Source of the DNA: Fragilaria radians
Taxonomy: Eukaryota; Bacillariophyta; Fragilariophyceae; Fragilariales; Fragilariaceae
Direction of reading: 5' to 3'
Assembly: GCA_900642245.1 (NCBI GenBank)
Contig: CAAAJI010000068.1
Span: forward strand, 7,216 to 33,899
DNA: 26,684 nt
Under the pieces are notes generated by a model that was given only the letters and a program-made list of their open reading frames with translations, made no database searches and was not told the DNA's origin. Below, one piece after another: positions 20,972 through 26,684 of this stretch. Within the stretch, counting starts at the first letter, position 1. Every line of letters begins with the position of its first letter. A program made the translations under genes and the position numbers.

Positions 20972-21306
20972 GGGATAATGTCTTGAAATCCAAAATATCT
21001 TTTTTCAAAAGCGCTCAATGTTAAGAATCTTTCCTTTTGCGAAAGAATGGATAAAGATGTGTAAAAAGTAACAATGGGCTTTCACTGTCGGTTGCATGTT
21101 TGAGTCCTGACGATTATTGTTTACACATGTCAAAAACAGATATGGACTCAAAACCCAATTTTTGCATGCATTTTGCCATTGGGATTATGAATCCACGCAT
21201 CTAATCTTCACCAAACTTTGTTCCTTTGTCATATTCCTTTTTGTAGAGATAATTCATACCTTAGATTGCCTTTTTCGACTGCCTGTGTAGATGTCTATTC
21301 CAAGTA
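20972..21306. other. Convergent 3' spacer, TSR2 / MFS transporter
   Basis: This holds the 3' untranslated regions of both genes. I see no further gene or repeat. Confidence 0.5.
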
Positions 21307-22815
21307 TTAACTCAAAGTTCCGCAGCACATGCGGAATGTTATCAACCATCCAATGACGCTGACCACCAAAAATACAGGTATGCATCCCCATAAATCCGGA
21401 AGTTTAGAAGAAAAGGAAACAGTTGCCATGGCTCCGGCAAGAATCGGGCCGAATGCTCTGGCTAAACTTCCAACCATTAGCTGAATCCCATTCATCCTAG
21501 CCCTCTGAGACAAGGGTACCGTTTTGTTCATCGCCAATGACATGCAAGTAAAGAATAGAGAATGAAACACTTTGCAAATCCCCATGACGAAGGCTAAAAA
21601 TAGGAACAACCACAATTTTTTCTTGATCGCCAGAGATATCGGTATCAATAACAGCGGTTGAATTCCTAAGATACTTCCAATGATAAGCGATCGTTCCACA
21701 CCAGTATACGTCACTAGAGCAATGTAGAGTAAATATTGGAGTACCACAAAGACAATCCCAGCCAAGGAAAGTATTTCCCCAATATCAGCTTCCCTTAAAG
21801 CCAAGCCATGCTGGGCTGACATACAAAAGAGAGGAAATAATTCATCCACAAGTGTTGATACAAATGCAAACAGACCATGACTTATCATGAGTTTCCGTGT
21901 TAGGGGTCGGCTCAAAATAGCCCGCTCATCATTCGTGGATATGTCAGTCGTGATATCATGGTCCTCCAAAAGTTCCGTTAACTGTTCATCATCATCTAAC
22001 AACATCCTTTCCTGTTCAACAAAGATGTCGGTATTTCTCCGGAAACGTTGGTGGCAGGATGCTACGAGGCACTTTATTTGGTTCATCGTGTCTCGTGGAA
22101 TTTGATTTAGTGGACGACGTCTTTCTTCTGGTAACGTTTCGGGGAGAATACATCGTACCAATACTGCGGTTAGAATACAAAGAATGAATGCCAACAGATT
22201 TGGTAGGATGAATGGGAACTCGGTCAACATTTTGCGGACCCAGAGTTCTGGATTCCATCTTGGATATTGTTTCAAGGGTTCTGCCAAAGCTCCTCCAAGT
22301 GCTGGAGCTAACAGGAAACCCCATGATCTCATCCCAACGACAATACCCATTATCCGACGTTCAAGAATTTCATCATTTGACGATACTTCTGTTACCATAG
22401 TTTTCGTCACACTGAGTGTACCATTGCTCATTCCAGCACAGAAACGCCACAAAAGAGCGGCGATCCAAGTTTGGGAACATCCAAAGAAAAGGGAACACAA
22501 TCCTGCCAAAAGGAGTGTCGATTCCAAGACAAAAATTCGACCATAGGTATCCCCCACTACACCCCAAGCATAGGATGTTACCATACGACCCACCATAAAG
22601 GAGGATGCTAAGAATCCTGCGTACGAACCAACTGTATCGACAGTCACTTTCGTGGAATCTGGAAGGATGTGCAGTATCATAAATCCACCATAGGGGAACA
22701 TACTAATCATAAGATACGAATTCATGAAAGAACAAAGACTCAGTGTGATGGTTGTCAAGATAGGATGCGGTCGTATGCGATCATTTTGAATCTCAGTCTC
22801 GTCAGAATTTTCCAT
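21307..22815 (-). CDS. MFS transporter, ZIFL-like, 502 aa
   Basis: This is a major facilitator superfamily membrane transporter with about 12 hydrophobic segments split by a long acidic cytoplasmic loop in the middle (about 255-310, with MLLDDDEQLTELLEDHD). Between TM2 and TM3 is the MFS loop signature SYAWGVVGDTYGRIFVLES, a variant of GxLaDrxGRR. Other family-like stretches are RFCAGMSNGTLSVTKTMVTE in TM4, GMRSWGFLLAPALGGALAEP in TM5 and SQRARMNGIQLMVGSLARAFGP near TM11. The layout resembles plant zinc-induced facilitator-like (ZIFL) and related peptide/antibiotic-type MFS proteins, so the substrate may be a metal chelate or organic anion; this is inference. The first ATG is at 22815; the longer frame starts at TTG 22878. 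No intron is needed. The target membrane cannot be told. Confidence 0.85.
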   Translation of the reverse strand: MENSDETEIQNDRIRPHPILTTITLSLCSFMNSYLMISMFPYGGFMILHILPDSTKVTVDTVGSYAGFLASSFMVGRMVTSYAWGVVGDTYGRIFVLESTLLLAGLCSLFFGCSQTWIAALLWRFCAGMSNGTLSVTKTMVTEVSSNDEILERRIMGIVVGMRSWGFLLAPALGGALAEPLKQYPRWNPELWVRKMLTEFPFILPNLLAFILCILTAVLVRCILPETLPEERRRPLNQIPRDTMNQIKCLVASCHQRFRRNTDIFVEQERMLLDDDEQLTELLEDHDITTDISTNDERAILSRPLTRKLMISHGLFAFVSTLVDELFPLFCMSAQHGLALREADIGEILSLAGIVFVVLQYLLYIALVTYTGVERSLIIGSILGIQPLLLIPISLAIKKKLWLFLFLAFVMGICKVFHSLFFTCMSLAMNKTVPLSQRARMNGIQLMVGSLARAFGPILAGAMATVSFSSKLPDLWGCIPVFLVVSVIGWLITFRMCCGTLS

Positions 22816-23040
22816 ATTTCGAAGATTACATTTTTGTGACGAAGAAGTATCTTCGTCCGTTACGTTTTTCGACTTCAAAAATTATCTTTAAATTATTTAA
22901 GGCTCTTTTTCATCTTTCCTATTGTGTCTTTCCCGTCTCTTCCTGAACAACACAATTCAATTTTTCACACATCACTCTTAAATGTTCTTTCGCTACCTTC
23001 CAAATCAAAAATGGTATCCTGAATTTTGATTTTAGCATCC
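22816..23040. other. MFS promoter spacer
   Basis: A T/C-rich tract upstream of the MFS gene, compatible with a promoter and 5' untranslated region, followed by the copia relic. Confidence 0.4.
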
Positions 23041-23339
23041 TGTTTCATCCATTACATAATTCTTGGGGAAGATGCTGCCAAAATTGTCGTCTGATTTGCA
23101 TATGAATTCTAGCTTCATCGAGCCTTCATCCTCCAAATGTCTAATGGCGTCAACATGACGCTTCCTCATAGTTGCATATTTCTTTCTCTTAAAACTAATC
23201 TCCAATATTGGGGGCTAAAGGAACTCAATTTTCATTGGATCCAATTGATATGTGACGAATTAAATGATTGCTTCTGATACCGCTATATATTCGGCTTCTG
23301 TGACAAATAACTCATGTTGTGTTGGGATTTAGTCTTCCA
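23041..23339 (-). pseudogene. Decayed Ty1/copia retrotransposon fragment (RNase H end of pol)
   Basis: Reading the minus strand from 23339, WKTKSQ is followed, after a frameshift, by VTEAEYIAVSEAI. This is the copia RNase H hallmark, in which a W-x-S/T-K-x-Q block precedes an S/T-T-E-A-E-Y block. About 55 codons later, in the same frame, RHVDAIRHLEDEGSMKLEF and then a GSIFPKN block match the usual end of copia pol (K/RHVD, then a phrase normally reading aDiFTK). In-frame stops lie about 23258-23262 and 23215, and the flanks are not recognisable, so only a short dead fragment remains. No long terminal repeats were seen. Confidence 0.72.
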
Positions 23340-24155
23340 ACTATTTTGGAGAAGGCAAGTTATGTAGTAACATTTTCCAAAAAAAAAGAATACATTTTTT
23401 AATGTATTACAGGCTACAGAACGTTAGAAGAAGATATTGATATGGATTTCTTGAAAAAGTATGGAAGAATATCAATACAGCTGCTGGTCCATTTTGATTC
23501 AAAGGAAAATAATGTTTTCCACGATCATAATTCTATTCAAGGACAGCAGTACTTTAAATCTTCAAATTTCTCACATTACCATTTTGAATGACAAAAGAAA
23601 GATGATCAATATTTCTTTTTCCAAATATATGTAATATGATTATATAAAATCATCATTACAGCAATACATTTGAGCCGAGAATACTCCAACATCAATAATC
23701 AATGAGAAACGCATGTACGGTAGGGTATATCAGTGCTTTAAATCATCATATCTATGAAGCTAATGGAATCCACTCTTTATAATCAAATAAGTATAGTCTG
23801 ACTATTAGCACTGAAATTGGCAGATAAACCAATAGTAAATAGCTGTTAACTTTTGTACCTTCGCATTGTAATTTCAAGAACTACATTTGACCTAAATCAT
23901 TAAGGGAAGGGATTTGCCAGCAGTCTTGGGTGTCAGAAGGCGGAGAATTCTTCAAATTATATTTAGTCTTTCTTTTACGAAAATACGTAAGAAAGCTATG
24001 AGAGTTTACGTTGGACTGAAAGGATATTCGATTCGAGGCTCACAAAACCTTCAACAACATTGTCCTTTTCGGGATGACACGTGAAACCTAGATGAGTATT
24101 TTTTTCTTTTGGAATCATAAACGGCTCAATTTTCAAGAACAATATTTTAAATTGC
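23340..24155. other. AT-rich spacer, possibly more transposon debris
   Basis: Nothing definite is visible. The retroelement pol fragment may extend rightward in unrecognisable form. The last 150 bp would be the promoter of the FRRWNPNFF protein gene. Confidence 0.4.
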
Positions 24156-25028
24156 ATGTCACCGTTGCATCAAGTATGTTTCCCAACCAAGCTGGGATTT
24201 TTAGAATTACTTAGTAAAACTGCAATGGATCACGACCCTAGGGAACTGACGCATCAATCAACACATGCAATAGATGTTACAAATGACCAAAATCCATGTC
24301 ATGATCATGTGCCATGCTCAAATCTTCTGTCAATGGAGTTACATTCCGCCGATAAGTCATGCACCAAAGATTCTGAAAGGAAAAATCCTCAAACGTCGGC
24401 ACAAATGCTCTATACGAATTCACAAGCATTAAACCTACATATGTCCCCAGATCTGGCAGGGGAAAGCGCCACTGATAATCGAAATATTTTATCTACCCCA
24501 TTTTCCCCTACAGTAAGCTCCTCTGATTCATTAGAACAAACAGGGTTTCATTGTGTCAGCCACATGAGATCTCCATTATGTATCACAAATCTGATTCGGG
24601 AGAATGTGGACCTAAAAATTGAATTGGGCGAAGCCAGAAAGAAAATAAATTTACTACTTAATGAGCTGAACCGTTCCAGTTGCAACATTCGTGAGCTACG
24701 ACTTCTCTCTGAGGGAAACAAAATTTCCGATATCCCAGTGGCAGACATGATTGAAATCATGAAAGAATATGGCTCGGAAGTTTCCAACAAGAAATTTCTT
24801 CAAGCAAGAAAAGAAAATCCACAACCGGCATCCATTGTGCGACAATTTCGTCGATGGAATCCAAACTTTTTTCAATATTTTGAGCGGCAGAATGGAATTT
24901 GGATACCTAAGTTAGGTAAGGCTCAAGAGTTGCAACGACGTCAAAGAATACGCAACGTTTTAAGGCATCATCGGCAAAACCCTCCAGCTTCCGGGAGTAG
25001 CCTGCACAAGGACGATGAGAGAAAATAG
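24156..25028 (+). CDS. Coiled-coil protein with C-terminal FRRWNPNFF block, 290 aa
   Basis: I do not recognise a named family. The N-terminal half (1-140) is Ser/Thr/His/Asn-rich and looks disordered. A leucine-rich coiled coil follows (about 144-185: LIRENVDLKIELGEARKK, then INLLLNELNR). After a VADMIEIMKEYG helix (195-206) comes the most ordered part: SIVRQFRRWNPNFFQYFE (226-243), then GIWIPKLGKAQELQRR (247-262) and a strongly basic tail with RIRNVLRHHR. Aromatic/tryptophan and basic spacing plus a zipper-like helix suggest a nuclear, possibly nucleic-acid-binding protein; this is inference only. Alternative start: ATG at 24225 (MDHDPREL). The single exon is flanked by transposon relics and broken genes, so it may belong to an expanded lineage-specific family. 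Confidence 0.65.
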   Translation: MSPLHQVCFPTKLGFLELLSKTAMDHDPRELTHQSTHAIDVTNDQNPCHDHVPCSNLLSMELHSADKSCTKDSERKNPQTSAQMLYTNSQALNLHMSPDLAGESATDNRNILSTPFSPTVSSSDSLEQTGFHCVSHMRSPLCITNLIRENVDLKIELGEARKKINLLLNELNRSSCNIRELRLLSEGNKISDIPVADMIEIMKEYGSEVSNKKFLQARKENPQPASIVRQFRRWNPNFFQYFERQNGIWIPKLGKAQELQRRQRIRNVLRHHRQNPPASGSSLHKDDERK

Positions 25029-25503
25029 AATAAGGCTAAAATAATAAAGATAATATACCCATGCATATTTTTTTGTAGAATCATTATCTTCCACGGAGAG
25101 TAGATATCGAATGGTATCAGGTAAGCATTGTCAGCAGAGAAATGAATCAACAACGAAAGTTTAATTTGAAAGAATTTATTCGCTATCTTTCCCCTCACAT
25201 ATGGTTCATTCATGAGGTTTAATTGCAAATAAAAAATTGACCAACGAATTCCCTCGATTTGCATTTTTCTAATTTCTCTGTCGACAACTGAATTTATAAA
25301 AAAGCTTTGCGAGCTTTAGGTTCACAGCAAAATGATATTAATTGATTTTTTCATGGCTTCCTGAGATATGGCATGAATTCAATAAAAATACTCAAGAAAA
25401 ACATAGCCATCCATATCACACGCTCATTTTCACTTGGAACATTTTTTGTGATTAACGTAACCCTATGGCCTACTTCTCCTTACTTGGATTGACAAGTTGA
25501 GTT
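25029..25503. other. AT-rich spacer
   Basis: This is the 3' flank of two genes in tail-to-tail arrangement (the FRRWNPNFF gene and the minus-strand pseudogene). No gene or structured element was found. Confidence 0.45.
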
Positions 25504-26024
25504 TTATGTAGGCAGTTCTTTAAGAATTTTCAAGTATTCTTCAGTGTTCACATAAACATCTTCATGTGTTTGGGGTATCACTTGAATTACTGGAAGAGCA
25601 TCTTTGATTTTAAAATGCGTTGCCCTGGCAAAACTGATCCCTCTGTCACAACAAGTCTTCCAGCAACCCTGTAAAGTTTGAATATCTAATTGTTATATAA
25701 TAGCTTATTCTATAAGTGAAGTAAGATTCACACGAAAAAATATACCGCTTGCTATCCTGCTGAACCTACAGGATAGTGATAAGAAGCAATACTCCATTGG
25801 TAAACAAATTCTTTGATATCATTTACCATTGCCAAGATTGAAGCATTTGTGTGTATTTGGAAGTAATGTTTTAGATAGCGGCTTAATTCAGGAGTGACAC
25901 CTAATCAAAGATACTACTTGGATATAAAATTATCTTCTCCAAGCCTTTGGGTAGAAAAAACTCCATTTTTAACTACTTTTTTAGATTTGGTGCCTAAGAA
26001 ATTTTCAACAAACGAAACCTCCAT
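25504..26024 (-). pseudogene. Broken two-exon gene of unknown family
   Basis: Two minus-strand stretches read as ordinary protein but are hidden by their shortness. The first (26024-25770) starts MEVSFVENFLGTKSKK, hits stops at 25914-25916 and 25905-25907, then continues in the same frame with TPELSRYLKHYFQIH and MVNDIKEFVYQWSIASYHYP. A GTAGGT donor at 25769 and a TTTACAG acceptor ending at 25669 define a 101 bp intron in phase 0. The second stretch (25668-25504) reads GCWKTCCDRGISFARATHF, then KIKDALPVIQVIPQTHEDVY and EYLKILKELPT, ending in TAA. The family is not recognised. The two stops make it a pseudogene unless the real start is the internal ATG at 25829 or the first part is not an exon. 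Its 5' end lies 11 bp from the next plus-strand start. Confidence 0.5.
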
Positions 26025-26035
26025 TACTGAAGCGA

Positions 26036-26684
26036 ATGTCTGTCTCGGCACCCAAGATCAAGGCTTTCTTGGGAAAGATCAAAGAAGATGTACTTGATTG
26101 TGGTGATGCAGATGTATCAGTTTCAACGTTATCCAATGGTTTAGCTTTGTTAGAAATCTTGCAACGAGGTGTCATCCCCACAGCATCTTGTCAAGATGAC
26201 GCCTCCAAGATCGTTGATGCCATTCGTTCTGCAGCTGGGAAGACGTTACTCGACTCTTCGTCATCACTTCCAAAACCTTTGTTGGCGGGATCATCTGCCA
26301 TGGCTGGCATGGTGGCCGAGAAGTTTGCGAAGGTTGCAGTCCTGCAGGAAAAAGACTTGAGTTTATCCACGCATCACCTGGCTTCAGCAATGGCTCGATG
26401 CCAAGATGTTCATGACAACCGTCTCATGATTCTTTTGCAGATTTTCTCAGATGGGTCACAAGAAGTACAACGACAAAAATTACTAATTCTATCGGAAGGA
26501 TGCTTTCTTCGAGCGGCGTCCTTCCAACCAGATCCACCTCAAATGTGGAAAAGGACCATGGATGTTATTTTGGCGCGATTAGAGGATATTCCACATCCTC
26601 TCTCTGCAGCTTACCCTATCAGTCAGTTGATACGAATAGCAAAAGCAAAAAATAATCCGAAACGTGTCGCTGAGTTAACACTAC
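26036..26684 (+). CDS. 5' part of an unrecognised helical protein, runs off the window
   Basis: The frame is open from ATG 26036 to the last base without a stop (216 full codons). It begins MSVSAPKIKAFLGKIKEDVL. The composition is that of a soluble, mostly alpha-helical protein: leucine-rich amphipathic stretches such as LSNGLALLEILQRGV (about 32-46), RLMILLQIF and QKLLILSEGCFL, with repeated spacing that could reflect HEAT- or armadillo-like helices. There is no signal peptide, membrane segment or catalytic motif in the visible part. GC content and codon use are higher and more regular than in the flanking spacer, which supports a real gene. A proteasome-assembly or other helical-repeat scaffold role is possible, but I have no motif to support it. 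Confidence 0.72.
   Translation, partial: MSVSAPKIKAFLGKIKEDVLDCGDADVSVSTLSNGLALLEILQRGVIPTASCQDDASKIVDAIRSAAGKTLLDSSSSLPKPLLAGSSAMAGMVAEKFAKVAVLQEKDLSLSTHHLASAMARCQDVHDNRLMILLQIFSDGSQEVQRQKLLILSEGCFLRAASFQPDPPQMWKRTMDVILARLEDIPHPLSAAYPISQLIRIAKAKNNPKRVAELTL

Noticed and set aside
25752..25776. 8 bp inverted repeat CTATCCTG/CAGGATAG with 9 nt loop
   Set aside because: It overlaps the exon-intron junction of the pseudogene and is short; chance symmetry is likely and no ncRNA features surround it.

Overview
The window looks like nuclear DNA of a photosynthetic stramenopile, most probably a diatom. The reasons are short GT-AG introns (62 to 104 bp), typically eukaryotic genes (RFC3, TSR2, a U1-type zinc-finger splicing factor, a mitochondrial carrier), a secreted protein with the arginine/proline/threonine linkers common in diatom extracellular proteins, and a decayed Ty1/copia-type fragment in AT-rich spacer. 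The organism call is an inference; no rRNA, tRNA or organelle marker was seen.

Layout. A small unrecognised gene lies on the minus strand at 94-549. From 550 to about 4500 is AT-rich spacer with eroded coding relics on the minus strand. The largest gene, on the minus strand at 4510-11005, has four exons that join in phase into a 2095-residue secreted protein. It fuses two families that are usually neighbouring separate genes in bacteria, DUF1800 and DUF1501. A 1.6 kb spacer follows, then a compact housekeeping block: a GSTCD-type methyltransferase (+), a small acidic protein (-), RFC3 (+, two exons, with an E2F-like site just upstream) and a citrate-carrier-like mitochondrial carrier (-, two exons). 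After another 1.6 kb spacer come a WBP4-like zinc-finger protein (-) and TSR2 (+), sharing a 132 bp divergent promoter, then an MFS transporter (-).

The right end holds a copia RNase H relic (23041-23339), an unrecognised coiled-coil protein with a C-terminal FRRWNPNFF block (24156-25028), a broken two-exon gene (25504-26024, minus) and the 5' part of another gene that runs out of the window (26036 onward, plus).

Functionally the middle block serves general cell maintenance: sliding-clamp loading (RFC3), 40S ribosome maturation (TSR2), pre-mRNA splicing (WBP4-like), and metabolite transport (carrier, MFS). No operon-like logic links them beyond divergent and convergent packing. The most unusual item is the DUF1800-DUF1501 fusion, with its charge-switching PT linker and large cysteine/tryptophan-containing insertions. 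Several start codons were set to the first real ATG because the longest open frames begin at TTG.
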